Positions 31,091-42,889 of a DNA stretch of 64,000 nucleotides are shown piece by piece (positions within the stretch are counted from its first letter, which is position 1; each line of letters begins with the position of its first letter). The stretch comes from Hemerocallis citrina (lineage: Eukaryota; Streptophyta; Magnoliopsida; Asparagales; Asphodelaceae). The position numbers and the translations under genes were made by a program. The notes under the pieces were generated by a model that made no database searches, was not told where the DNA came from, and saw only the letters and a list, made by a program, of their open reading frames with translations. The stretch spans positions 34,315,000 to 34,378,999 of the forward strand of contig CM030365.1 in assembly GCA_017893485.1 (NCBI GenBank). The letters are read 5' to 3'.

Positions 31091-34000
31091 AAGTTCTAGC
31101 CCTTCGAACACACTACAAAACTAACCCAAAACAACGAGTTTTCTGTTTTTGCCTTGAAACTCGCTGTTTTGGGGGAAAAGTTCGTTTCACCTATCAAAAA
31201 AACTCCGAAAAATCCACAAAAATTTGAGCATGGTAATAACACCCCTAAGAATATCTAAAATAAATTTGGGGACAAAATTCCTGTTTTAACATAGTTAAAC
31301 AATTCTAAACCTAAAACAACCAATATTGAATCTTTATCGCTCTAATTTGTGTTCTACCACTTCAACCTTTATGTGCCCCTTTAATCTAGTCCATAACATG
31401 ATTATGCACATGAATCTAGTCCAATTTGTTCACACAATAACATAGAACAATAATAAACAAACAAAACAATCATGAGAATGAGAAACCCCCACCCAATCGG
31501 TTGTAGGAAGGACTTTCTCTTCTTCTCCTAGCTCCTTGTTCTTGATCCCCTTCAAGAACACACCATTAAAATAGAACCCATGAAAAAACCCTCTTTTCTT
31601 TTGATTTGATGTCTCTTTTCTTTTTCTTTCTTCTCAATCTTTTTCTAAATAAACTAAGTAAAGAAATATAAGAGAGAGAGAGGGAGAGAGAGAGAGAGAG
31701 AGAGAGACAAAGGGTTTTCTTTTACCCTCTTTGAGAATGGCCAGCCAAGGGTAATTGGGAAGGGGAGGGGGGGGGTTCTATAGGAGAAAGGGGAAGGGTA
31801 TGTGGGTGAGAAGAGTCCACATGTCATACCCACTTGTGGTTCAAAACAATCGAAGTTTAGTTTGCAAATATATATTGAAATCAAGCCCTAATCCATCCTA
31901 ACCCTTCATCTCATCATGATGGATAAAAAATAAAAGATATTTTTCCCAAATCACATACTACATGATTTCGTACGAATATACGAAATCGATACCATTCATA
32001 CACGTATATTTATCTGTATATACGGATAATTTTTATTCGTTAAAACGAATAATCTCTACCAAAAATATTTTAATTCTGAGAAATAAAAATAAAATAATTT
32101 TATTACCTGCTCGGAAGATTCCAGTATTAATTTAATACAAAACAGTCACATACTGACTAGTATATGTACATAGATAATGTTTATTAATAAAACCGGGTGA
32201 TGTCCACCAAAAAAATTTCATTTCTGAAAATAAAGCTAAAATAATAATAAAATAATAATTTTTAATATCTGTCTAGGATTTTCCAAATATTTCCTCAAAA
32301 ATGTATTTTCAAGATTTTGTACCAGTGCACAAAACTGATACAATACCTGTATATACTTACTAGTATATATCCAGATAACTATAAAAACCAAGTAATTTCT
32401 ATAAAAATATCTTAACTTTAAAAATAATAATTATATATATAAATATAATATCCGTCCGGGATATTACAAGCAGAGTTGAGAAATGGTTGTTTAAGAGTAG
32501 ATTATTAGAATCTGGAAATGATGACAGAAACTTGATCTGCATGCCATAGTTCCGAATTTTCAGAGAACAAACTCTTTGGAATTTGATAATGATATTTTCA
32601 CAAATTAATCTCATACATGTCTAGAAGATGCATGAATTATTTCGGAATTTTCTGATGATTTTTGATATTTTAATAAAATCCATTTTGAGGACAGAGCCGT
32701 AAGGTAGGAACAGGATCTGTCTATTGTGATAACTGAGCTTATGGGAATTCTTATAATTAATTGAAACATAATTAATTGACACATGACCTCTGGCTGAAAT
32801 ATTTACTATGATTTCGTGCAAGCATCTGGATGCTACGAAAAAAAAAATCATGAAATTATTTGGATGAAGTTTCATGCATGTTCAAAATTAATCAATAGTC
32901 GAGACTGTAACTGAAGAACAGCAGGATTTTTATGCATGTTTAAAACAGATAGAACTCATTGATCACTTGGAATTTGGATATGAATCCTTCTGCATGTTGT
33001 TTATAATGATGTCTAGTTTCTGTAATGAAAATTTAGGGACCACTTGATCAGTGTGTGAATTATGATGTATATTTTAGCATGTACTGTGCTCAACTCAGTT
33101 AGAATGGATACTTTGATAAGATGGTACTTTTGAGGCTCTGTAAGAGCAGAATTCGAGGAAGTGTTCTACTAGGAATTTGTAGTAGACATCTAGAGCTTTC
33201 CCGCAAGCTATTTGAAGAAATTCCTGTGAGTGGATTATTAAATATGGTTTTCACAAGATTGGATAGAAACCAGAATTTGAGCTGAAGGCTCTATTTGAGT
33301 ATTGTCTTATGTGTGGTTCTCTACACCTGAGAGTAATGTCTGTTTTAGGGTGATCAAATGATATAATTTGGATTGGTGATCAAGTAGGGACATTCAAACC
33401 TTTCCACAGAACCTAGATTGGTAGCATTCCGATGAGTAGGTAGTGCTTTATGTTACCGGCAAGGTGCAGCCAGTGTACAGGAAGTACACAGGCTGAGGCT
33501 TGTGAGGCTAATTAGAGGATTTAGATGACTAAATCTGAGGTGATGATCAACTATATAGTTGTAGCTTAGGTCTTTACCTTTCCATATTGGGTTTGAACAC
33601 CCAAATCTGAGTTGTATTGTGGGAGTTATGATCTTTTTAAGTTTCAGGCAGAACATCAATAGTTTGGTATAGTCATGGTTTTGGCTAAGTGTTGGTAGAA
33701 CCATTCCCCTTGTGTACCTAGAGTTCATAACTCTTTGTTTGGGGATGAATGGTGTCTTTTGCTGGTTTTTTTGGTGTTTGACTCCTGTGGAGGATTGTTG
33801 TGACTCGAGTTAGTCACTAGGGTAGGGTAATACCCTACGCGTATCGACCCTAGATAAGAACTTACGCTGAGGCGTTGGACGTCCAAGTGGTGCCGTCGAG
33901 ATTGTATTCATGCTGGTTAAGGATGAACGCGGTCCATGGTGAGGGACGATTCCAACCTAGGGGAAGTGGCAAGCGGGATTTGCGTCACCAGGGCCAATAG

Positions 34001-34321
34001 TCGATGGGCAAAGTTTTGGAAGCAATCATCTTTTACCTGAATGGTTAGAGCGAGTCTTGAATTAGAGGGATGTATTAGGGGTTTGTACATTGCATTAGTA
34101 CTAGCAGACCATAGTCGGGTATTGTACTTTTTCGGTCATAGAGATACAGAATTAGTTCTAAGGTTTTGAGTTCACGGTCTCGTATCTTGATCTGTTAATT
34201 CCCAAAGAGCCAAAGTAAGAAACAGAAGGTGCTCCTGTCGGTTAGGGGTTTTGACCCTCGATGCCATCATGTACCTATGCGCGTGGGTTTGTTCTTATAT
34301 GAATCATTGACGTCATTGGGT

Positions 34322-34460
34322 GCATGGCCTGTACCAGAAGGTTATTGGGTACATGGTTTCGTACCGGAAGGTTATTGGGTACATGGCCTGTACCGGAAGG
34401 TTATTGGGTACATGGCCTGTACCGGAAGGTTATTAGGTAAATGGTTTCGTACCTGAAGGT
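34322..34460 (+). repeat. 30-bp tandem repeat in D 3' LTR, five units
   Basis: GTACC units at 34331, 34361, 34390, 34419 and 34449; one more than in the 5' LTR. Confidence 0.85.
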
Positions 34461-34499
34461 TTTCACGGCTCTTTGAGTGAGGTCCGTACGCGGGTACTA

Positions 34500-34795
34500 A
34501 GTGGAAAACACGACCACTACTTTTAGGGACTGCAGTGCGAAACTAGACCGAATGACTGCAACCTCCTCAGACAACGAAAATCTATTAGGAACAGGTTGAG
34601 TACAAGAGTAGGATGCATGGTGAGGGTTTGAATCCCTGAAATATGGAGAAAGACGGCTAGATTTGGGGGCGTATGTAGTATGGGATGCATTCGTTTCCAA
34701 AGTCTTGCTTGCATTAGCAGTAGGCATGTGTTTGGTGCATCTAGTTGTAGAATCATGGCATACAACAACACTATAACCCGAATCCACTAACCCCT
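34500..34795 (+). repeat. Cross-family R-U5 module, D 3' LTR copy
   Basis: Same blocks as 12170-12440: GACTGCA, CATGGTGAGGGTTTGAATCC, GTAGTATGGGATGCATTC, GCATTAGCAGTAGGCATG, ATCATGGCATACAACA. Confidence 0.6.
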
Positions 34796-35162
34796 AGTTT
34801 GTCAAATCACTTTTCCATTTTACATAAAATTATGGTTGTGATTGTTAGCTTGGAGACCGCTGTTATTATCAGCATTGCGTCAGTCGAAGTACTGACATTC
34901 CCCACCTTGTAGGTATCCGGAGCCGATTCACAGGTACAGCAGAGCTCGAGATGATCCAAACATCCAAGGGACATATTCAAGTGTTATTAAATTATTGTAA
35001 ATCTTGTAATTTTATTTGGATATTGTAACACTTGTAAATGTAACATTTATATGGAATAAAAAGTTTTAATTTTTCTGTATTTTTCTGTTATTTTTGCTAT
35101 TTTGATGTTCGACTGTTGGAGTAGGGTCTCAGATTTCCAGTATGGGGATTTGGGGCACTACA

Positions 35163-36300
35163 CTTCCTTCTTGCATCAGGAAGCACCAAAATCCCAACTG
35201 TGAAGCATCGCTCTAGATCCCGTACCCTTTATCTGCTTGAGGTAAGACCAATATCGGTGATGAAATCAATCGGTTCTTCAACTCTTGGAAGCCTCCTTCA
35301 CATTTCTCAGTCCATTCAAAGTTCTTGTTCTTCTTTGTTAATGTTGTGAGCGGTACTGCTATCTTTGCATGATCTTGGATGAACTTCCTGTAGTATCCGG
35401 TAAGCCCTAGAAAGCTTCTGACTTCTTTCACTGTTTTTGGTTGAGGCCAATCCTTCACCGCCTAAATCGTTTATGGATCAATGGTCACTCCCTCTTTAGA
35501 AAGGACATGGTCAAGGAATGCAACTTCTGTCTTCTAGAACTCACACTTGGACAATTTTGCCTACAACGGATGCTCTAGTACCTTGCCTAGTACTTTTGTC
35601 AAGTGCCTGGCATGCTCTTCCTCCGTCATTGAGTACACCAGAATATCATCTATGAAGTCCACAAGAAATGAGTCGATGAATGGCCGTAGAAACTGGTTCA
35701 TCATATCCATGAAAACTGATGGAGCATTAGTCACTACGAATGGCATCACCAAGAACTCGTAGTGACCATGTCGAGTCCTGAAAGCCGTCCTTGGTACGTC
35801 CTCTTCCTTGACACGAATTTGATGGTAGCCTGACTGCAGATCAATCTTTGAGAACATAGCTTCTCCATGAAGTTGATCGAACAAGTCACCGATCCTGGGA
35901 ATCAGATACTTGTTACAGACAGTGACCTTGTTCAATTCTCGATAATCAATACACATTCTTGTTGGACCATTCTTCTTTTTTACTAGTAGCACTGGTGCTC
36001 CCCAGGGTGAAGCACTAGGCCTGATAAATCCTTTCTGCAGTAGCTCCTCGATCTACTGCTTGACTTCATTCTGTTCTACTGGTGCCATCCGATATGACAC
36101 TTTTGACACTGGTGCATTGCCGGGTTCAATAACGATGCTGAACTCCACGTCTCTATAAGGAGGTAGTCTTGGTAACTCCTCCAATAATATGAATGGAAAG
36201 TCTTTTACAACGGGTATCTTCCTGACCTCCTCCGGCACCTTCATCCTAGCTGTAGCGGCTAGAATCTTTCCATTCTTCTTCTTGTCTTGAAACACAATCT
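35163..36300 (-). pseudogene. Element A reverse transcriptase and RNase H start (degraded)
   Basis: On the minus strand from 36295: [49 protein letters not shown], then a stop, [79 protein letters not shown], and the active site [10 protein letters not shown] (catalytic Asp pair kept). The thumb and connection follow ([29 protein letters not shown]) and, past a stop near 35215, the RNase H start SDASQLGF and LMQEG. The frame then continues in 2118 across D. Between 35561 and 35460 a frame change and a stop interrupt it. Confidence 0.85.
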
Positions 36301-36640
36301 CTGGCCTTTAAGGCATCTTCACGGTTACATTTTTTCTTTGCAGTCTATAGTCACCTTATACCTTGACATCGAATCTATCCCGATTAGCACATCTGTTCCC
36401 ACGAATCCTAGTTCCAAAAGATCCATACTTAGGGTTTCACCTCCGATCAAAATCTTACAATCCTAATAACCCATACTGGTAGTTAGAGTAGCTCCTAATG
36501 CCGTAGCTATCTCTAAAGCTAATTCAGGAGTAGCCGAATGTATGCATTTCAACTTCTCAGAAAAAGATTTAGACACAAAAGTATGAGATGATCCACTACC
36601 GGACAAACACTGGCTTGAATTCCATTAATACTTAAACATC
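36301..36640 (-). pseudogene. Element A aspartic protease (degraded)
   Basis: On the minus strand: an N-terminal INGIQAS piece, then GSGSSHTFVSKSFSEKL where DSGS is expected (the catalytic Asp is changed and a base is inserted just before), ELALEIATALGATLTTS, then VGTDVLIGIDSMSRYKVTID in the flap region. Further on, sequence passes to RT at about 36300. It would process Gag-Pol; here it is dead. Confidence 0.75.
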
Positions 36641-36723
36641 TTGTTACAAAAAGTTACAACCTTCATTAACTTCCTTACATAGTTCAAAATAGATTTAAAC
36701 AACTTACATATCATCTCCCATAC
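36641..36723 (-). other. Relic of the gag-protease intron in A
   Basis: On the minus strand, ACCG/GTATGGGAG opens a non-coding stretch of 83 bp that ends CTTTTTGTAACAA, where D has CTTTTGTAACAG. The acceptor AG appears mutated to AA. It also contains ATATGTAAGTTG, whose TAA is the gag stop. With the ancestral acceptor, gag and protease would be in phase. The length and position match D (84 bp). Confidence 0.55.
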
Positions 36724-36773
36724 CGGTTATTACACCTTCATCTCCTTCTGCATCCTCCTCGGTTAGGTCAAAG
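36724..36773 (-). pseudogene. Element A gag, last codons (cut off by B)
   Basis: On the minus strand this encodes LTEEDAEGDEGVITG, the same tail as D gag (14690-14735). Joining it to 46738 across B restores a frame through VFDLTEEDA. CAAAG (36769-36773) and CAAAC (46733-46737) are the B target duplication. Confidence 0.8.
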
Positions 36774-39700
36774 TGTAATAACCCTGATTTTTGACGAATG
36801 CGTCTTGTGAACAAACCGAGCGCTACTAGTTATAACAATTGTGTTTGTTTTGATTAAAGGAATTATTCTTCTCATTAATAGCCAACATTTGTGCATACGG
36901 ATATCTGTATATATGTATGTATATGAATGTATGTACATATGAAGTTGGACGTGTAAGCTCGAATGAAACCAAACCAATCCTACAACACTTTTGGACTCAA
37001 CCAAAATGGGTCAAGCCCATATTGGCCGGCCATTTCATGGAGGGAAAAAGAGAAGGATGAGGTTAGGGTTATGGTTTCTTGTAATGTGCATGAGATAACC
37101 CCTAAGACCTACTCCATCACATCACCTCCCTAATGCCCCAATCTCTTATTTGATGAGATACCTCTCCTCTTTCCCATGCTTGGAAAATCCTACCCACCTT
37201 TCTCACTCTCTTCTCATTATTAAAACCCCCACACTCCTCCATTCTCTTTTCTACAATACTCCTACAACTCTTAGTTCTGTCTACAACTTCAAACCCCATT
37301 CCAAATACTCCTAGCTACTGATTTGGAGAGAAGAAGAAGAAGGGAAGCCAAGGAGAAAGAGAACTAGGAGCCCAAGCAAAGGAGATGAAGCTAGGATCAA
37401 GAAGAGTCAAGAAGGAGGTCTTTCAAAGCCAGAACAAGCTACTACCATGGTGGGTGTTTCCAATCTTTTGTTTTGTATTCTTGGATGTTTGAAATGATGT
37501 TTTATGACTGAAAAAGTGATATGCATTCTATAGGAATGAACTTAGACAACTTGTTTGTGTTAAGAAGTCTAAACCAGAAAATGATGTTTAAAGACTGAAT
37601 TTTGGGTGTTAGTCCGTAGCTCATTGCATGAACACTACTTTGAATTTTGATCTGAAATTTTTAGAGGATGACCCTATAGGTTTCGTACACCTTCAGTAAT
37701 TTTCATGAATTTTTAGGATTTCTCCTGCTATTTAAATAAAATACAAACATGCATGCTTGTAAGAATAGAAAGAAGCAGTTTTTATAGTTACTATTATGGA
37801 AAGATTGACTTGGAACTCACTGCATGTTTAAGGTATTGATCTGAAATTTTAGTATGTTGTTTTTGGATGTATCATGGACCTAGGTTTCAAATTTCATGAG
37901 ATGTGGACCACTGTAGCTATGTGAATTAAATCATGCAAATTGAACTAGAGATTTTTGTAAACAGAACTGTTGTTGTTTCTGCCCTGTTTTTGGATGATAA
38001 TCAAAGAGGCATATTTGGAGATTTACTTGATGGAATCACTTGAGTTTTTAGTATGTTGTAACATCATGTGTCAGGAACTAGATTCTAAATTTTCAAGATG
38101 ATCTGACACCATATGATATTTTAATTAGATTTTACCCCATGACTGTGTCGACATGATGTTTCTGTTCTGAGTTACTGTACACTTGTTAAGGATGGATCCA
38201 TAAGAGTCTCTAGAAGACCTTATCTGAAGATCCTTATAATTAAGGACTTTTAGTAGACACGAATACCTTTCTGGAATGGTAAATAAATTCTGATTTGGAC
38301 AGGTATTCGATTTTATATAATTTTTGTAAGTGAGGACAGAAACACAGTGAATAATGGAGCCTACTGGTTTGCACCAAGTTCATAGAAACAAGTTTGGACT
38401 TGTATCTTACTAGCTTAGAGTTGTTGTTTGAGATCAAGAAACCTTTTATAAGTGTAAGGATGAGTTAGGACTTAGGTGATCTAAGTTTCTTGCAAGGGAG
38501 TAGCTCATAGTTGCTTGTAGACCCTAAATGGACCAACGTTGTTCTTTCTTTCAAGGTGAAATTGTATAGGATGTTGGGGTATGGTTGTAGACCACTTTGG
38601 GATGATATTCATGGCCATCGCGTGGTTGTACTTGCTGTCTACCTTGAGGAAAAGCATAGGGAGTGCCCGATCGTGATTCCTCAGGGGAATGGTACCAGGA
38701 GAGACTCCGTTTCGGCATAAACACCAAGTGTGTGCTTACTATTTGGTAATTTAAATTGTCGTTTTGGGACCCTTAGAACCCCTTTTTGGGTGTTTGTGGG
38801 TTAGGACTTACTCCTAGTGGAGTGTACCTTGTTGGGATACATTGGGTAAGATGAGACCCTGAGATTGAGTCTTGTTGACCAATTTAGATGAGTAGAATGT
38901 CACATCGAACACGTTGGAGGAGATGATTCGTTCACCGACGTATTTGTTGTACATGGATGGATTCCATGGGATGTGTTGGAGCAACCACCTGTCAAGGACC
39001 ATGGAGCGTTAAGTTTAGTAGAAAGTTATGTTGTTGGTCGGGCCGAGGTTGCGTCAAACTCCAAGCGTCAATGTGTTTGCAGCAATCGGTGAGGACAATT
39101 TGTCGTGGGTTCGTGCCAAGTGTGGGCCGAACTTGAGGGCTAGTTGAGTCCTAGTATGGGAATGGGTTAAGATCCATTATCGATAAAGGTAACAAATTGA
39201 GGAGAGTCTACACATGTATTTTAACTAGTGGTTCATAGCAATGCAAGTTGTTTATTGAGTTAGAGATTTGGAAATAGTGGATTTATCGCCTAACTTGAGG
39301 ACAGATAATATGGGAAAATGGAAGAGAAATCAGAGGTTGACTAGAGTGATGGTTTTTAGAGTGTGGTCTGTGAAGCAAATCTTGATTTCAACCTTATTCT
39401 TAATCTGGGAGTGGGGTAGCTTGATAATTTAGGTAGGATTAGATCGAGTCTGGGTTGAATGTAAGGACAGGCACTAGCGAGGGTGTTCGCCTGTCAGGGG
39501 GATGCATGGCATCATCACCCAGACCAAATCTTAGGTTCGTTTAATGCGGACAGGGACCCCGAGTTGCCCATAGATAGAGTCGGGAAGACTCTGTGGCGGC
39601 TCCTGCTGTTTCGGCAAAAATGCCTTTATGATCCGTAACAACCTTTGAGGAGGTTTGGAGCGTTGACATCGTCTCGACTACAAGTTCTTTTCTAGTGTGA

Positions 39701-40613
39701 GGGCGAGTTTAGCGGAGTTGGGGAAACCTTATATCCATCAGGTTCTTTGTCGATCAATGTGGACAGGCGGATTAGACGATGTCCCGGGGATCTAGTCTCT
39801 ATCGGGAGTTGCTCTAATCCCTCGGTAATGTAGCCCTTGTGCCTATATATCGGCTTTTGGTGAGGTCCGGGGAGACGTAGATGCAACAACATACCTTTGA
39901 ATACAGTCGGTACGGTGGAAGCCGTGACTGAGATACCGGACATAGTGGATAAAACTAATAGATCTGGACACCACTATTGACAGCAATGACGGGTTTCCAC
40001 CAGGGGCCTACAGCCTCACCATCACTGAAATTAGAAACAGGAGAGAGCACAAGGTTAGGATTGCATAGCGCAGGATCGAGCCCCATTAAATTGAAGAACG
40101 CTGTTTGGTTGGGGGGTGTGTAGTATGGGATGCATATCTTTCAACCAAGCGTGCATTAGCTTTAGGAGCATGAGTGCATAGTGTGCATTAGATTAGGTCA
40201 TGGCATACACCGACACTTGTTTGACATCTCCTTTTTCTTTGCATCACATATTATTTGTGTTTGTTGATGATGGAATCAATATATTATGGTGTAGAGAGGA
40301 TAGCCACGTATAGTATTTCGTCATTTGTAATCAACTGACGTGCCCACAGTTATCATGTGCAGGACCGCCGATTTGGGAGCGCAGGAAAAGCTCTAGCAAT
40401 GGAAAAGCATCAAGTGAAAGTTACTGTCCAAATTCTGTTGTACATTGTTGTTGTAATATTTTTGTAAATGTTGTAATCATTGGACATTGTAATGAAAATT
40501 TGGTGTAATAAAAGTTTTTAATTTCCTGTGATTTTTGTTATGTTGTGACTCATTTGAAGGAAGATCCTGGAAGTGTGTCACGAGTTCCTTTGTTAGGAAT
40601 TCGGGGCGCCACA
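36774..40613 (+). repeat. Element B 5' LTR
   Basis: TGTAATAACCCTG to CGGGGCGCCACA. TTCTCATTATTAAAACCCCC near 37210-37230 may be the TATA region. A purine-rich leader (37318-37440) follows, then ATG/GTGGGTG at 37450, which in the 3' copy is CAAG/GTAGGTG. The R-U5 module is at about 39960-40220, CTGACGTGCCCACAG near 40335 and polyadenylation-type AATAAAAG near 40508. No gene is seen; ORFs such as 38511-38720 are not kept in the other LTR. Confidence 0.9.
39960..40220 (+). repeat. Cross-family R-U5 module, B 5' LTR copy
   Basis: CCACTATTGACAGCA, CAGCCTCACCATCA, GCGCAGGATCGAGCCCC (T-loop-like), GTGTAGTATGGGATGCAT, GCGTGCATTAGC, GTGCATTAG, GTCATGGCATACACCGACAC. The 3' LTR copy is at about 46080-46345. 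Confidence 0.6.
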
Positions 40614-40617
40614 GAAA

Positions 40618-40629
40618 TGGTATCAGAGC
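40618..40629 (+). other. Primer-binding site of B (initiator Met tRNA)
   Basis: TGGTATCAGAGC four bases after the LTR end. Confidence 0.9.
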
Positions 40630-40728
40630 TTACTTCAAATTGTAGTCTAACACAACAGGAAATTAGACTTGGATGCTTCAGCTAGAGTCAGGGTCAGTTT
40701 TGATAGTGTGATGGTCGTAAATCATATT

Positions 40729-41620
40729 GTTGCACTTTTGCAGCTTATGTTTACGAATTTTTCCTATGTCTGACCTAACCCCACTGTGATTATTCTTTTA
40801 CTTACTTTTATGGTGCAACTGGATGTCGAGGAGGCAAATCTTCCGCCTGATGTCCAGGAGACAAGCATGCAGCCGGGAGTAAAGTGCAGAACGAAGTCAA
40901 GGGGATACCCATTGTACGAGACTTTCCACTCGTATTTTTGGAGGTGTTACCAGGGTTATCCCCCCCAAGGGATTTAGAGTTCAGTATCGTGACCTAGCCT
41001 GGCAGTGCACCTATATCAGAGACGTCGTATCGTATGGCACCGGTGGAACAAAATGAAGTCAAGAAGCAAATAGAGGAATTGCTGCAGAAGGGACTCATCA
41101 GGCCTAGTGCCTCTCCTTGGGGAGCACCGGTACTACTAGTCAAGAAGAAGGATGGGTCGTTAAGGATGTGTATTGACTATCGGGAATTGAACAAAGTCAC
41201 AGTCCAAAACAAATATCCAATTTACAGGAACGACGACTTGTTCGATCAGCTACAAGGAGCCGCAGTATTCTCAAAGATGTATCTACGGTCAGGTTACCAT
41301 CAGGTCCGTGTCAAGGAGGAAGGAGTTAGAAGAAGAGATAAGGAGAGCCTGGTATTGAGATGATTTCTAAAGAGTTGGGTGCTATGTTAGGTCGACTAGA
41401 ACTCCAACCAAAGTCATGGTGGATTGCAGTAGGGCAGCCCTTGTACGGGAGGGTTGGAGCTACATATCTCGGTCTTATCCTTTTTCTAAGGAGGGAGTAG
41501 TCACCGACCCTCTAGTAGTGCAACCAAGAGCTAGAAGATATGCTGAGAACTTGACTCGGGCACTAGAAAGGAGATATGATGAAGCAAGAATGATCGTGAG
41601 TAGGGAGGCTCCAGAATGAT
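40729..41620 (+). pseudogene. Element B internal coding remnant (RT fragment with large deletions)
   Basis: A 3' splice site (TGCACTTTTGCAG, ends 40743) precedes ATGTCTGACC at 40766, which soon meets a stop. From about 40880 sequence jumps into the protease-RT linker: [71 protein letters not shown], then [11 protein letters not shown]. At about 41325 it jumps again to the RNase H-integrase linker ([13 protein letters not shown], broken), then a piece with SKEGVVTDP and an unfamiliar ALERRYDEARMIV. Gag, RT palm, RNase H and integrase are missing. Confidence 0.8.
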
Positions 41621-42780
41621 CCACAGAGTGTGACATTCCTCAGTAGTCCAGACGAGGGATGAAATAGGCACCAGAATGATCTGTGGTGAAGGAATTAGGT
41701 CTCCAGTATTCCAGGGACAAGAGCGACACTCATGGGGGAAGATTGTGGACATTGGCTCCAGAATGATCCATAGAATGAGATATTCCCCAGTATTCCAGAA
41801 GAGGGATGAAATAAGCCCCAGGATGTTCTGTGGAGTGGGATTGGTCTCCAGTATTCCAGGGACGAGAGCGACGCTCATGGGGAGAGATTGCATGACGATG
41901 GGTATAGAATGATCCATAGAGTGAGATATTCCCCAGTATTCCAGATGAGAGATGAAATAGGCCCCAGGATGTTCTGTGGAGTGGGATTGGTCTCCAGTAT
42001 TCCAGTGACGAGAGCGACACTCATGGGAAGGATTGTGGGACGTTGACTCCAGAATGATCCAAGGAGCGAGACATTCCTCAGTATTCTAGACGAGGGATGA
42101 AATATGCCCCTGAATAATCTGTGGAGTAAGAACTGATCTCCAGTATTCTGAAGATGAGAGTTGTACCCACGAAGGAATTCAAGGATGAATAGGGGCTCCA
42201 GAATGACCCACAAAGGGAGATATTCCCCAGTAATCCAGACGAAAGATGAAATAGGCCCTAGAATGATCTATGGAGTGGGATTGATCTCTAGTACTTCGGG
42301 ACGAGAGCAAAACACATGGGAAGTTCGTGTGGTGAGGGCTCTAGAATAATCTGTAGAGCAAGATATTCCCTTGTACTTTCGGAACGTGGGACGCAATAGG
42401 CCACATAATGTTCGAGGGAGAGGGATTGATCTCGGTATTCCGAGCACGAGAGTAGTACCCACCAAGGAATTTAAGGATGAGTAGGGGCTCCAGAATGATC
42501 CACGGAGTGAGATGTTCCCCAGTATTCCAGACGAGGGATGAAATGGGCCCCAGAGTGTTTTTTGGAGTGAGAATGATCTCCAGTATTTCCGGATGAGAGC
42601 AACACTCACGGGAGTTCGTGTGATGAGGCCCCAGAATATTCGGTGGAGTGGGATTGATTTCCAGTATTTCGGGAAGAGAGGGACATCCACAACTGGTGTT
42701 TGGTCGCTAGGATTTTTCGGGACGAGGGATGAAATAGGCCCCAGGATGATCCTCGAAGTGAGGTTGACTTTCTCGAGACA
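41605..42780 (+). repeat. Tandem array of about 146 bp, eight units, in B
   Basis: Start points of the CTCCAGAATGATCCA block are at about 41607, 41754, 41901, 42047, 42193, 42336, 42485 and 42627. Each unit also has CCCCAGTATTCCAGACGAGG, GATGAAATAGGCCCCAG and GACGAGAGCGACACTCATGG. It lies between the coding remnant and the polypurine tract, in the 3' untranslated part. It is absent from A and D. Confidence 0.85.
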
Positions 42781-42876
42781 ACAACCGAATGCAGGAGACT
42801 CACCCAGAGCTGTTTGTGTGAAATTTTTCTTTCTGTTTCCTCCCACTAAGCGTAGTTCTGAGGACAAAACTATTCT

Positions 42877-42889
42877 AAGGAGGGAGTGA
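42877..42889 (+). other. Polypurine tract of B
   Basis: AAGGAGGGAGTGA directly before the 3' LTR start at 42890. Confidence 0.85.

Larger units (their letters stand above)
27693..32468 (-). mobile_element. Element G: solo LTR of about 4.8 kb, inserted in D 3' LTR
   Basis: Read on the minus strand it starts TGTAATATCCCGGACGG and ends AAATCGGGGCGTTACA; there is no primer site, polypurine tract or coding sequence. The target duplication is AGTAG (27688-27692) and AGCAG (32469-32473). It is homologous to H (51291-55418) along its length. Solo LTRs arise by recombination between the two LTRs of one element. U3 has AT-rich degenerate repeats (31950-32460), a tract of GA repeats (31671-31707) and CTATAGAACC, a possible TATA region, near 31780. 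Confidence 0.85.
2119..35162 (+). mobile_element. Element D: Tekay-like Ty3/gypsy retrotransposon, host of insertions F, E and G
   Basis: D has a 5' LTR (2119-3799 plus 11085-12814), an iMet primer site (12821-12832), a pre-gag ORF, gag, protease-RT (to 16091), RNase H and integrase (from 25565), a polypurine tract and a 3' LTR (26993-27692 plus 32469-35162). Without insertions the LTRs are about 3.4 kb each and the internal part about 4.7 kb. It inserted into RNase H of A. The LTRs differ at many positions, so the insertion is old. Coding parts are broken and the C-terminal half of integrase is missing. Confidence 0.9.
32469..35162 (+). repeat. Element D 3' LTR, part 2
   Basis: Continues part 1 after G and ends GGGGCACTACA at 35162, followed by target duplication CTTCC (35163-35167). 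Five 30-bp units lie at 34322-34460 and the R-U5 module at about 34500-34795. GACATTCCCCACCTTG lies near 34888 and GGAATAAAAAGTTTTAA near 35055 as a polyadenylation region. Confidence 0.85.

Noticed and set aside
38511..38720. A 69-codon ORF in the B 5' LTR
   Set aside because: The matching place in the 3' LTR (near 44640-44840) has changed start and stops; no domain seen.
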